NCBI RefSeq assembly: GCF_943181415.1 | Contig: NZ_CALPBZ010000001.1 | Coordinates: 1,302,001-1,366,000, forward strand | DNA from: Microbacterium sp. Marseille-Q6648 | GTDB taxonomy: Bacteria; Actinomycetota; Actinomycetes; Actinomycetales; Microbacteriaceae | Direction of reading: 5' to 3' | DNA: 64,000 nt | Shown: positions 40,597-47,962 of the stretch, one piece after another | Layout: every line of letters starts with the position of its first letter | How positions within the stretch are numbered: the first letter of the stretch is position 1 | Position numbers and translations under genes: made by a program | The notes under the pieces: generated by a model | Database searches by the model: none | Told to the model about the DNA's origin: nothing | What the model saw: only the letters and a program-made list of their open reading frames with translations

Positions 40597-42237
40597 ATGC
40601 GCAACCCCGACCTCCGACACGTCGTCAAGCTCCGCTTCACCCTTCTCGGCACCGGCCCGGCCGTGTGGCGTGAGGCGTGGGTCGACCGCGAGCTCACCCT
40701 CGCCACTCTCAAAGAGGGCACGCGGGCGCTCTTCGGTGGACCGGAGTGCCGCCACCACGTCTTCGCCGAGGACCTCGACCATGCGGGGTGGTCGCCGCAG
40801 CGCCGGCGCTGGGGCGACCGGTGGACGATGATCGACTTCCGCGACCCGACGGTCGTCGATGAGTCCACGGCGAGGGTCGCCCACGTCTTCCGCGACGAGT
40901 CGATCGTCTTCGCCCACACGTGCAACAGCGATTGGGCGGTGGCGATCGAGTCGGGCGTGAGCGACATCGTCGCCGCCTCGACGGGCCCGTTCCGGGTCGC
41001 AGAGGGCGAGGGGATCGAACCGTTCGCCTGCTCGCGAGGCCCGTTCGAGCGCGAGGTCCTCCTGGGCATACTCGCCGATCCGTCCCACGCGCTCCACGGC
41101 GATCTGCGGGAGCGGCTGGCCTGGACGGTCGGCCCGTGGGGCTCGTACGCTCCCGACGTCGTCGACCTCGTCGCGGCGCAGCGCCGCATCGACGCCGCAC
41201 TCACCGGCCTGGTTCCCGCCGAGCAGGTCGTTCCGACGGCGCTCGACCACGTCGTGCAGGCGCTCCCCCGCCTCGCCAGACCGGGCATGCGCGCGCACAT
41301 CGACGACGCCGGGCTGCACCTTCCGCCCGTGGTCACGGAGGACGAAGCGGAACGGCTCACGCGAGGGTTCCGGTGGGTCCTCGGCCGCGCCGGCGCAACC
41401 GGCATCCCGATGATCGACGGCGCGGTCGACCCCGACGCGGTGCGGGAGGGCTCGGCAGCGCTGTCGTGCACCGAGGCGCACGTGCGGGCGCTCTTCGCCG
41501 CCGCTCGCAGGATGCGCCTGATGTACGTGCGCAGCCGACGGCTCGTGGTGAAGAAGTCCTTCCTGTCCGCGTCGGGTTCGGCCACCGAGCTGTGGTCGCT
41601 TCTCGCCGAGAGCCTGCGGCTGTGCGGCGCCGGGTGGCGCGCCGCCGACCTGCTCCTGCTGGCCATCGCGGACGGCAGCCTCTCCGACCCCGCCATCGGA
41701 CTCGATCGCGTCGCACGCACCCTCGTCTTGGCCGGGCGCCACGACCGCGGCGCGTGGGGACCGTACGGGAACCGCGGGTACAGCGACGCGGACGACGACT
41801 GCGACGCGCGGTGCGACTGCCCGCCCATCGACGGCTCGACCTGGCACGACGTCGTCGCACAGGCGATCCAGGATGCCGCCACCGCGGCGTCGACGGAGGG
41901 CGCACGAACTGTCGCGTCACTCGCGGAGTACGGCGATCTGCGCAGCGCCGCGGTTCGAGCGGATTGGGTCGACCTCGACAGCCCCCCGACGTGGCGAGCG
42001 GGCGCGCTACGGCGGGCGTCGACGGACTCCGTCGTCTCTGCCGACGAAGCGCAGGCCGTCATGCTGCGCGAGGCCGACGAGCTCATCGGTGTGCTGCATC
42101 TGCTCGGGCTGGAGCGCGCAGACGACGGCTCATGGCTGGTCTCGTCCACTCTGCGCGAGTTCGCACGCGCGGCGCTGCGCCCCCGCACCGCACCTCGCCG
42201 CGGACACGGCGGTGGTCCCGGCGGCGGGCTCTGGTGA
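40597..42237 (+). CDS. Large unknown protein, possible pRiA4b ORF3-like N-terminus
   Basis: A 546-residue soluble protein. The first 60 residues (VVKLRFTLLGTGPAVWREAW, then LTLATLKEGTRALFGG) resemble the pRiA4b ORF-3/TnpR-like domain, which has the same strand-Trp-Arg pattern, but the match is by eye only. The rest is mainly helical with an unusual Asp/Cys segment SDADDDCDARCDCPP near residue 405 that could bind metal, and a Gly-rich tail. TACCGT lies six bases before ATG 40597 with no Shine-Dalgarno, suggesting a leaderless mRNA. It converges with the APH-type kinase gene. Function is unknown. Confidence 0.6.
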   Translation: MRNPDLRHVVKLRFTLLGTGPAVWREAWVDRELTLATLKEGTRALFGGPECRHHVFAEDLDHAGWSPQRRRWGDRWTMIDFRDPTVVDESTARVAHVFRDESIVFAHTCNSDWAVAIESGVSDIVAASTGPFRVAEGEGIEPFACSRGPFEREVLLGILADPSHALHGDLRERLAWTVGPWGSYAPDVVDLVAAQRRIDAALTGLVPAEQVVPTALDHVVQALPRLARPGMRAHIDDAGLHLPPVVTEDEAERLTRGFRWVLGRAGATGIPMIDGAVDPDAVREGSAALSCTEAHVRALFAAARRMRLMYVRSRRLVVKKSFLSASGSATELWSLLAESLRLCGAGWRAADLLLLAIADGSLSDPAIGLDRVARTLVLAGRHDRGAWGPYGNRGYSDADDDCDARCDCPPIDGSTWHDVVAQAIQDAATAASTEGARTVASLAEYGDLRSAAVRADWVDLDSPPTWRAGALRRASTDSVVSADEAQAVMLREADELIGVLHLLGLERADDGSWLVSSTLREFARAALRPRTAPRRGHGGGPGGGLW

Positions 42238-42319
42238 CGACGGGCCGCGCCTCAGCGGACCGGTTGCCGCAGGATCGTGCGCAGCTTGGCCGGATCCGTG
42301 CGGCCATGGGGATCTACGC

Positions 42320-43174
42320 TCATCGGAACAGGCCCACCGCCTCGTCGAGCATCCGATGTCCCTCTTGCTCGAAAGCGCGATCGCCGACGAGATACGCCCA
42401 TACCGCCGTGCTGACGGCCTCGCGCAGAAGGTCCATGCGCCACACATCGCCATCCCGCGGATCTTCACCGTACGCCTCGAGGAACGCCCGTTCCAGGCGC
42501 GTGTCGCGACGCCACTGGCCGGTGGCCAGGCGACACAGGTCGGTGGCGGCGGGGCGCAGATCGAATCGACCGAAGTCGATGACGCGGAGTTCCCCGCCGT
42601 CGTCCAGCCAATTGCGCGGGTGGTAGTCGCCGTGGGTCGGGACCACCTCCACCGCACGCGGCCGGTATCCCTCCAGCAGGCGCCGCACGGTCTTCTCGAG
42701 CGCGGGGGCGATGCGGTGCTCACGGTCCAGCCACGCCCGGGCCTTCGCGGTGACGTGGCATTCGTCCGCGTCGTCGACGTGACGTTCCTGGTCGTGCAGG
42801 GCGCGCAGCACCGCACCGGCCTGCACGTGCAGCGCGACGTCGTGTTCGGATGCCGCCCCCTCGACGAGCACGCCGGGCAGCCGGTCGAGCACGAGCGCAT
42901 TCGCCTCGTCGCTCGCGTGGCGCATCCGTCCGGTGCGGCCCAGCGCGACCAGCGGTGCGGTCCACCGCGCGTGCGCACGGATCTCGCGGCGGATGTGGTG
43001 GTTGTCGCGCCCTCCCGCCTTCACGATGACGTCACTGCCGTCCGAGGCGCGGACGTGCAGCACCACGGTGTCGACCAGTCCCCAGGAATGATCCTCGATG
43101 AGGGTCGGCGCACCGAGCCACCCGCGAACGACCGCCGACTGTGCGGGAGCCAGCAGCCCGCCGTCCCACGTCAT
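42320..43174 (-). CDS. Aminoglycoside phosphotransferase-fold kinase (APH-like)
   Basis: A 284-residue small-molecule kinase. The catalytic loop THGDYHPRNWL (Asp and Asn of the Brenner motif) is near residue 190, and the metal-binding Asp lies in RVIDFGRFDLRP shortly after. The nucleotide-binding part starts near VVLHVRASDGSDVIVKAGG. The substrate is unknown; homologues phosphorylate aminoglycosides, choline or sugars. Its ATG (43174) overlaps the stop of the DUF3054 gene by four bases. It is the last gene of a three-gene operon that begins with another APH-type kinase. Resistance should not be assumed. Confidence 0.85.
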   Translation of the reverse strand: MTWDGGLLAPAQSAVVRGWLGAPTLIEDHSWGLVDTVVLHVRASDGSDVIVKAGGRDNHHIRREIRAHARWTAPLVALGRTGRMRHASDEANALVLDRLPGVLVEGAASEHDVALHVQAGAVLRALHDQERHVDDADECHVTAKARAWLDREHRIAPALEKTVRRLLEGYRPRAVEVVPTHGDYHPRNWLDDGGELRVIDFGRFDLRPAATDLCRLATGQWRRDTRLERAFLEAYGEDPRDGDVWRMDLLREAVSTAVWAYLVGDRAFEQEGHRMLDEAVGLFR

Positions 43175-43617
43175 CGACGACCGACCGACCGGCGCGAACC
43201 GCGGCGTCGACGTCGACGTACGACGAGCGTGGCCACCGCGCGCCACCCGATGAGAAGAGCACCGAGCACGGTCGCCGCAACCGTCACGAAGGCCGCTTGC
43301 ACGCCCTGGTCGCTCACGACGCGCAGCAGCATGCCGCCCGCGACCGTCACGACCCACAGCATGGCCCCCGTGCGCAGGGGCGCGAACGGATGCCGCCACG
43401 CTCGCGTGACGAGCCACCCGACCGTCAGTGCGACGGCGAACGGCCAGGCGGTGACCATCAGCCCGCCGATCACGTCCTCCCGGTGGCTGGCCCGACCGGT
43501 CGCCGCGAAGAGCGTCACCAGGGCGACGTCAGCGACATACGCCCCCGCGATCGTCCGCACGGAGGAGGGCGATCCCGCGCGTGGGTCAGCCCCCCGGGCT
43601 GCCGGGTCGAGCCGCAT
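43171..43617 (-). CDS. DUF3054 family membrane protein
   Basis: A 148-residue membrane protein with four hydrophobic segments, at about residues 17-35 (IAGAYVADVALVTLFAATG), 45-65 (IGGLMVTAWPFAVALTVGWL), 75-95 and 105-128. It has the DUF3054 pattern with WRHPFAPLRTG between the second and third segments. The C-terminus is Arg-rich. The function is unknown. The start at ATG 43617 overlaps the upstream kinase stop by one base (TGATG), with GTG 43620 also possible. It is sandwiched by two APH-type kinase genes in one operon, an unusual arrangement. Confidence 0.82.
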   Translation of the reverse strand: MRLDPAARGADPRAGSPSSVRTIAGAYVADVALVTLFAATGRASHREDVIGGLMVTAWPFAVALTVGWLVTRAWRHPFAPLRTGAMLWVVTVAGGMLLRVVSDQGVQAAFVTVAATVLGALLIGWRAVATLVVRRRRRRGSRRSVGRR

Positions 43618-44351
43618 CACGTGGCGTTCCACAATCGCTGGTAGTAGGTCATCCGCTCGGCGTCCATCGGCACGCCGTAGGCGTCGACGACCGCCTCCTC
43701 CCACCCCGGGCCGTAGTTCCAGACCGTGCTCATGGCGGCCACGGCGAGGTCGGCCCAGAGGTCGCCGACCCCCAGCGCACCCAGGTCGACGTGCCCCGCC
43801 CACGAACCGTCGTCGGCAATGAGGGTGTTCGGCGCACACGCATCGCCGTGACACACCACGAGGCGATCTTCCGCGGGAGGAACGCGCAGGTCGTCCGGCA
43901 CACGGATGCCGCGGACCTCCGCCGCCGCCGTCCGCGCCGAGACCCGCCAGTCGAACGGACACTGCGCTACCGGCATCCGATCGTGGAACGCGCGAAGACC
44001 GCGTCCGATCGCCCGCACTGCGGTGGCCGGGTCTCGGACCCACCGCGGAGCGACGGCACTCGCGCCGGGCAAGGCCACCGTCACCAGCCATTCGTGGGTC
44101 TCGTCAGCGCCGGCCCCGACCACGCGCGGGACGGGCGTGTACTCCCGTGCCCACGACAGACGCTCAGCCTCGCCCGCGCTCGTGGTCTCGAGGTTCTTCG
44201 GGCCGTGCTTGATGAAGCGGATGCCGTCGCGACCCTCGGCGCGGAAGGTGACGCCGCCGAGCTCATTGCGCCATACCGGCTCGAGCGTCGCGCCTGCGGC
44301 GAGTTCTCGCACGCGTGCGGGAACCGGGGCGCCGGCGGCGGGGATACTCAT
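43617..44351 (-). CDS. Aminoglycoside phosphotransferase-family kinase, APH(3')-like
   Basis: A 244-residue kinase of the APH(3')-like group. The catalytic loop VVCHGDACAPNTL gives the catalytic Asp and Asn near residue 183, followed by the metal Asp in GHVDLGALGVGDLWADLA. This resembles APH(3') enzymes that phosphorylate kanamycin or neomycin, but the N-terminal ATP-lysine region (IRFIKHGPKN) is divergent. Some members act on other hydroxyl substrates. ATG 44351 heads the operon, whose products also include DUF3054 and a second APH-fold kinase. It diverges from the DUF2975/HTH pair. Confidence 0.85.
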   Translation of the reverse strand: MSIPAAGAPVPARVRELAAGATLEPVWRNELGGVTFRAEGRDGIRFIKHGPKNLETTSAGEAERLSWAREYTPVPRVVGAGADETHEWLVTVALPGASAVAPRWVRDPATAVRAIGRGLRAFHDRMPVAQCPFDWRVSARTAAAEVRGIRVPDDLRVPPAEDRLVVCHGDACAPNTLIADDGSWAGHVDLGALGVGDLWADLAVAAMSTVWNYGPGWEEAVVDAYGVPMDAERMTYYQRLWNAT

Positions 44352-44389
44352 CCATTCATCCTGCCCAACGGGCGGCCATCTTGCCCAAA

Positions 44390-44427
44390 CTATCGAATAA
44401 CGATAGATTGCACACGTTCTTCGATAG
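44390..44427. promoter_or_regulatory. CTATCG-AATAA-CGATAG operator with extra half-site
   Basis: A perfect six-base inverted repeat, CTATCG (44390-44395) and CGATAG (44401-44406), is followed by a third copy of CGATAG (44422-44427) just before the ribosome binding site of the DUF2975 gene. The region is AT-rich compared with its surroundings and lies between divergent genes. The HTH protein encoded at 44923 is the obvious candidate ligand; binding is inferred. Confidence 0.6.
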
Positions 44428-44435
44428 GAGTCGCC

Positions 44436-44921
44436 ATGGGCAAAGCCACCATCCTCACCCTTCGCATCATCATCGTGCTCGCCGTTCTCGGATCGCTCCT
44501 GGTGCAGACCGTCATCGTCCCCCTGCTCTGGTACGACCTCGAGGGTGAGGCGCTGTGGGGCCGGATCGCGTTCGTCACCATCGCCGTCCTGGGCGTGGCC
44601 ACGATGCAGGTCTTCGCGATCTGCGTATGGCAACTGCTCACGCGGGTGAGCCACGGGTCGGTGTTCTCGGTCTCGACGTTCCGCTACGTCGACGTGATCA
44701 TCGGGTCGATCGCGACCGCAGCCGTCCTCACCTTCGCCCTCGCCGTGCTCCTGGCTCCCGGGGACGTCGCACCGGGAGTCGTCGGCCTCATCTGCGGCGC
44801 CGCGCTCGTCCTGGGCGGGATGGCCCTGCTCGTCGTGGTCATGAAGGCCCTCCTGCGCCAGGCGATCGAGCGCGACAACGAGGCTCGCACCCTTCGCAGC
44901 GAACTCGACGAGGTGATCTGA
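44436..44921 (+). CDS. DUF2975 family membrane protein
   Basis: A 161-residue protein with four transmembrane segments near residues 8-30, 42-65, 88-108 and 115-137, ending in a charged cytosolic tail (RQAIERDNEARTLRSELDEV). It has the DUF2975 layout. An AGGAG site lies before ATG 44436. The XRE-type gene one base downstream of its stop is the usual partner of this family in actinobacteria and firmicutes (YoaS/YozG-like). The biological role is not known. Expression is probably controlled by the CGATAG repeats upstream. Confidence 0.88.
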   Translation: MGKATILTLRIIIVLAVLGSLLVQTVIVPLLWYDLEGEALWGRIAFVTIAVLGVATMQVFAICVWQLLTRVSHGSVFSVSTFRYVDVIIGSIATAAVLTFALAVLLAPGDVAPGVVGLICGAALVLGGMALLVVVMKALLRQAIERDNEARTLRSELDEVI

Positions 44922-44922
44922 C

Positions 44923-45171
44923 ATGCCGATCGTCGTCGACGTCGACGTCATGCTCGCCCGCCGCAAGATGTCGGTCGGCGCCCTCGCCGATCGGATCGGC
45001 ATCACCCCGGCCAATCTCGCGGTGCTCAAGAACGGCCGCGCCAAGGCGGTGCGCTTCACGACCCTCGACGCCATCTGCGAAGTGCTGCAGTGCCAGCCCG
45101 GCGACGTCCTGCGCTGGGAGCCCGCCGACGCCGACCGCAGCCCCGAGCGCGCCACGCCGACGGCCGACTGA
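44923..45171 (+). CDS. Small XRE/Cro-CI HTH regulator, YozG-like
   Basis: An 82-residue DNA-binding protein that is almost entirely a helix-turn-helix: MLARRKMSVGALADRIGITP, then ANLAVLKNGRAKAVRFTTLD and ICEVLQCQPGDVLRW. This is the HTH_26/YozG-like type that accompanies DUF2975 membrane proteins. It starts one base after the DUF2975 stop and its ribosome binding site is inside that gene, so the pair is coupled. It most likely represses its own promoter through the CGATAG repeats at 44390-44427. Confidence 0.9.
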   Translation: MPIVVDVDVMLARRKMSVGALADRIGITPANLAVLKNGRAKAVRFTTLDAICEVLQCQPGDVLRWEPADADRSPERATPTAD

Positions 45172-45206
45172 CCGCACCGCACCCGCACCGCACGCGCGGC
45201 TCTCGG

Positions 45207-46898
45207 TCATCCTCGCGGGCGTCCGGCGAACCCGGCGAACAGGGCGTGGAGCAGCGGCGGCACCGAGGCCGCCATCATCACCGTGCCGGTCACGGGCTCC
45301 TCGGGCCGCAGCACCGCACCGCCGATGAGGAGTCCCGCGAACAGCACGGCGGAGACGACGCGGCGGCTCATGCGCTCCAGCCCGCGCAGCCGCTGATCCA
45401 ATCGCGGGGTGTCGACCTGCAGGCGCCCCTCCTCCACTCGCGACACCACGTCGTCGAGCCGGCGGGGAAGGCGAGCGGCGACGCCCGCGAACGACACCGC
45501 CTCGCGGCCGATCGACTGCACGAAGCTGCCGCGCTCGTCGCGGATGAGCTGCTGAGCGTACGGCTCCACCGCATCCCACATGTTGAACTCCGGCTGCAGT
45601 GAGCTGCACATGCCGGAGGTGAGCGAGACGGCGCGGATGATGAGGAGGAAGTTCTCGGGCAGCTGGAACGGCAGCGACCGCACGACGTCGCCGAACTCCG
45701 TGGCGAAGTCCCGGAACTCGCGCGGGTCGACCCGCTGCAGCTCGGCGAAGCCCATCCCTCCGAACCGGGCGAACAGCGCGGAGAGCGCTCGTTCGAGTTC
45801 CGCGGCGTCCGCGGTGGGCAGCAGCACCCCCACATCTCGGATGCCCTCGACCATCTGCCGGCTGTTGCGCGCGGCCACCGCGATGATCAGGCGCTGCAGA
45901 CCGTGACGGAGGCGGTCGGGAACCTCGCCCATCATGCCGAAATCGACGAAGCTGAAGCGCCATCCCGCGGCGCCGGGCGCGGCATCCGGCACCGGTGTCA
46001 CGAAGATGTTGCCGGGATGCGGGTCGGCGTGGAAGTACCCATCGACGAAGAGCTGGTCGAACATCACATTGGCGAACGCCGTGGCGACCTCGCCCGGGTC
46101 GATCCCCGCCGCTCGCAGCGCGTCGATGTCGTTGATCTTGATGGCGGTGACGTCCTCGAGCGTCAGCACGCGCCGCGTGGTCCGCTCCCACGCGACATCG
46201 GGCACCGCCACTCTGCCGTCCCCGGCGAAGTTCGCGTCGAACAGCTCGGCGTTGCGCGCCTCGTGCAGGTAGTCGATCTCCTCCATGCTCGTGACCGCGA
46301 ACTCCTCGATGAGGGTCGGCAGGTCCACGTGCTGACGGATGACGTGCACGCGATGGAGCCATCCGGCCACCTTCCGCAGTGCCGCCAGGTCGACGTCGAC
46401 GATGCGGTCGATTCCCGGTCGCTGCACCTTGACGACGGCGTCGGCGAATCCGGCGTCGGCGGCGTCGGCGGGCAGCAGGCGCGCGCGGTGGGCCTGACCG
46501 AGCGACGCGGCTGCAAGGGGCACCGGGTCGACGAAGGCGAAGGCGCGATCGAGCGGCATCCCGAGCTCGCTCTCGGCGTGCGCGCGGATGGCCGCGAAGT
46601 CGACGGGCGGGACTTCGTCCTGCAGCCCCTCGAGCTCCTTCGTGATCTCGGGCGGGAGGACGTCCAGTCGCGACGACATGAACTGGCCGACTTTGATCAT
46701 GAGACCGCCGAGGCCGAGTGCGAGGCCGTGGAAGTTGCGGGCGATCCCCTGCAGGCGGCGTCGACGACCGAGGGCCGAGAAGCGCTCCAGTCCGATGCGG
46801 GGCAGGAACAGCTCGTACCACCACGCCTGCGCCATGTAGCGCATCGCGAAGCGCATGATGCGGCGATAGCGCGCGCGGGAACCGTCGGCGTCGGACAT
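45207..46898 (-). CDS. UbiB/AarF/ADCK family kinase-like protein
   Basis: A 563-residue ABC1-type atypical kinase. The family KxGQ motif is in LMIKVGQFMSSRLDVLPPE (near residue 67). The AAASLGQAHRA segment (near 130) replaces the Gly-rich loop, VVKVQRPG gives the ATP lysine, the catalytic Asp-containing loop is DGYFHADPHPGNIF (near 295), and FSFVDFGMMG is the metal motif. Two hydrophobic segments near the C-terminus (VSAVLFAGLLIGGAVL) anchor it in the membrane. Homologues aid quinone biosynthesis; in menaquinone-using actinobacteria the role is unclear. It follows padR by 36 bases, so both probably share a promoter. Confidence 0.9.
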   Translation of the reverse strand: MSDADGSRARYRRIMRFAMRYMAQAWWYELFLPRIGLERFSALGRRRRLQGIARNFHGLALGLGGLMIKVGQFMSSRLDVLPPEITKELEGLQDEVPPVDFAAIRAHAESELGMPLDRAFAFVDPVPLAAASLGQAHRARLLPADAADAGFADAVVKVQRPGIDRIVDVDLAALRKVAGWLHRVHVIRQHVDLPTLIEEFAVTSMEEIDYLHEARNAELFDANFAGDGRVAVPDVAWERTTRRVLTLEDVTAIKINDIDALRAAGIDPGEVATAFANVMFDQLFVDGYFHADPHPGNIFVTPVPDAAPGAAGWRFSFVDFGMMGEVPDRLRHGLQRLIIAVAARNSRQMVEGIRDVGVLLPTADAAELERALSALFARFGGMGFAELQRVDPREFRDFATEFGDVVRSLPFQLPENFLLIIRAVSLTSGMCSSLQPEFNMWDAVEPYAQQLIRDERGSFVQSIGREAVSFAGVAARLPRRLDDVVSRVEEGRLQVDTPRLDQRLRGLERMSRRVVSAVLFAGLLIGGAVLRPEEPVTGTVMMAASVPPLLHALFAGFAGRPRG

Positions 46899-46934
46899 CG
46901 AATCTCCCTGATGCCGACGTTCCGACGGCATCCC

Positions 46935-47519
46935 TCAGCCCTGGGCGAGGATGGAGTAGAGCTTACGCCGCGCCTCGTCCAGCACCGCCACAGCCTCGGC
47001 CACCTGCTCGGGCGAGCCCGCCTTCGCCACCTGCGCGGCCGCCTGGGCGAGCTTCGCCCCGGACTTCGGCAACGCGGTCGCGCGCGATGCCTCGCGCATT
47101 CCCGGCATCTCCCACGGCGCCGAACCGTCTTCGGCCTGCTCCGCCTCGGCGCGACCGGCCTCGGTGAGCGAGTAGGTCTTCTTCCCCGCCGCCTCCTCCG
47201 CGACGATCAGACCCTCATCGGCGAGCATCTGCAGGGTCGGGTACACCGAGCCGGGGCTCGGCTTCCACATGCCGTCGCTGCGCTGCTCGATCTCGTGGAT
47301 GATCTGGTACCCGTGCATGGGCTGCTCCTTGAGCAGCGACAGGACGGCGGAGCGGACGTCGCCGCGACCCATCCGTCCCGTGAGCTTCTGCTCGAAACCG
47401 CCCCACAGCTGGTCCATGGCCTCCCACAGGCCCGCTCCGGGGAATCCGCTCGCCCCGCCGGGTCGCCCCGCGCCCCGGTGCCGCGGACCGAACAGGTTGC
47501 CGGTGTCCGATGCGTTCAT
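46935..47519 (-). CDS. PadR family transcriptional regulator
   Basis: A 194-residue winged-helix regulator. A Gly-rich leader (GPRHRGAGRPGGASGFPG) precedes the PadR core: RGDVRSAVLSLLKEQPMHGY, QIIHEIEQRSDGMWKPSPGS and VYPTLQMLADEGLIV (residues about 60-115). The C-terminal helix (EQVAEAVAVLDEARRKLYSI) forms the dimer. A GAGGAGGACATC site precedes ATG 47519. The upstream AT-rich patch with CGATATATCG is its likely operator. It precedes the UbiB-like gene by 36 bases and should control it. Confidence 0.9.
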   Translation of the reverse strand: MNASDTGNLFGPRHRGAGRPGGASGFPGAGLWEAMDQLWGGFEQKLTGRMGRGDVRSAVLSLLKEQPMHGYQIIHEIEQRSDGMWKPSPGSVYPTLQMLADEGLIVAEEAAGKKTYSLTEAGRAEAEQAEDGSAPWEMPGMREASRATALPKSGAKLAQAAAQVAKAGSPEQVAEAVAVLDEARRKLYSILAQG

Positions 47520-47553
47520 GATGTCCTCCTCGCGATCCGCCCGCACAACGCAA

Positions 47554-47574
47554 GCGATAGTTACCGATATATCG
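47554..47574. promoter_or_regulatory. Candidate PadR operator
   Basis: CGATATATCG (47565-47574) is a perfect ten-base palindrome in an AT-rich patch, and GCGATAG lies just beside it at 47554-47560. The site is 46 bases before the padR start, where a regulator would block its own promoter. The core CGATA also occurs in the operator-like repeats at 44390-44427. Binding is inferred. Confidence 0.45.
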
Positions 47575-47735
47575 TTCGGGATGCCGCGACACAAGGCATT
47601 CGCTCTCTTTCACACCGCGTTCCCAGCAGCCGCGAGGGGATATCGTGCCGGGGCGCCCCCGGTCAAGGGGGTGATGACGCGAGCCCGACGCGCGCAGGCT
47701 GGAACCACCCATCACCACCGCGATCGAGGAGCATC

Positions 47736-47921
47736 ATGAGCCACCTTCCCAGCGATTCGCCCGACGCCCCCGACTCCACCGGATACGAAGGCGTGGAGCC
47801 GGAGTCGAGCCAGCCGATCGTCCCCGAGCCCGAAGAGCCGCTCGCCCCCTCCCCCGACGAGCCATCGGCGCCGTCGCCCTCGGAGCCTCTCGCACCGAGC
47901 CCCGACGAACCGTCGATCTGA
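47736..47921 (+). CDS. Small acidic proline-rich protein
   Basis: A 61-residue protein with no recognised family. Beyond a short N-terminus it is built of the repeats PEEPLAPSPDEPSAPSPSEP and LAPSPDEPS, about one repeat per ten residues, and it is highly acidic with no cysteine, tryptophan or membrane segment. It is probably unstructured. GAGGAG is spaced five bases before ATG 47736. A strong hairpin follows its stop by eight bases, which supports it being a real gene. Similar low-complexity ORFs occur in Microbacteriaceae; the role is unknown. Confidence 0.6.
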   Translation: MSHLPSDSPDAPDSTGYEGVEPESSQPIVPEPEEPLAPSPDEPSAPSPSEPLAPSPDEPSI

Positions 47922-47929
47922 CGACGGAG

Positions 47930-47962
47930 TGACGTCGACGGGCGACGACCCCGTCGACGTCA
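47930..47962. terminator. Bidirectional terminator hairpin
   Basis: A perfect thirteen-base stem is formed by 47930-47942 and 47950-47962, with a seven-base loop. It follows the small proline-rich gene, and the stop codon of the convergent photolyase-family gene (47960-47962) is part of its right arm. Confidence 0.85.

Noticed and set aside
42320-44351. Established aminoglycoside resistance genes
   Set aside because: The kinases have the fold and catalytic motifs but are divergent; substrate cannot be assigned from sequence.
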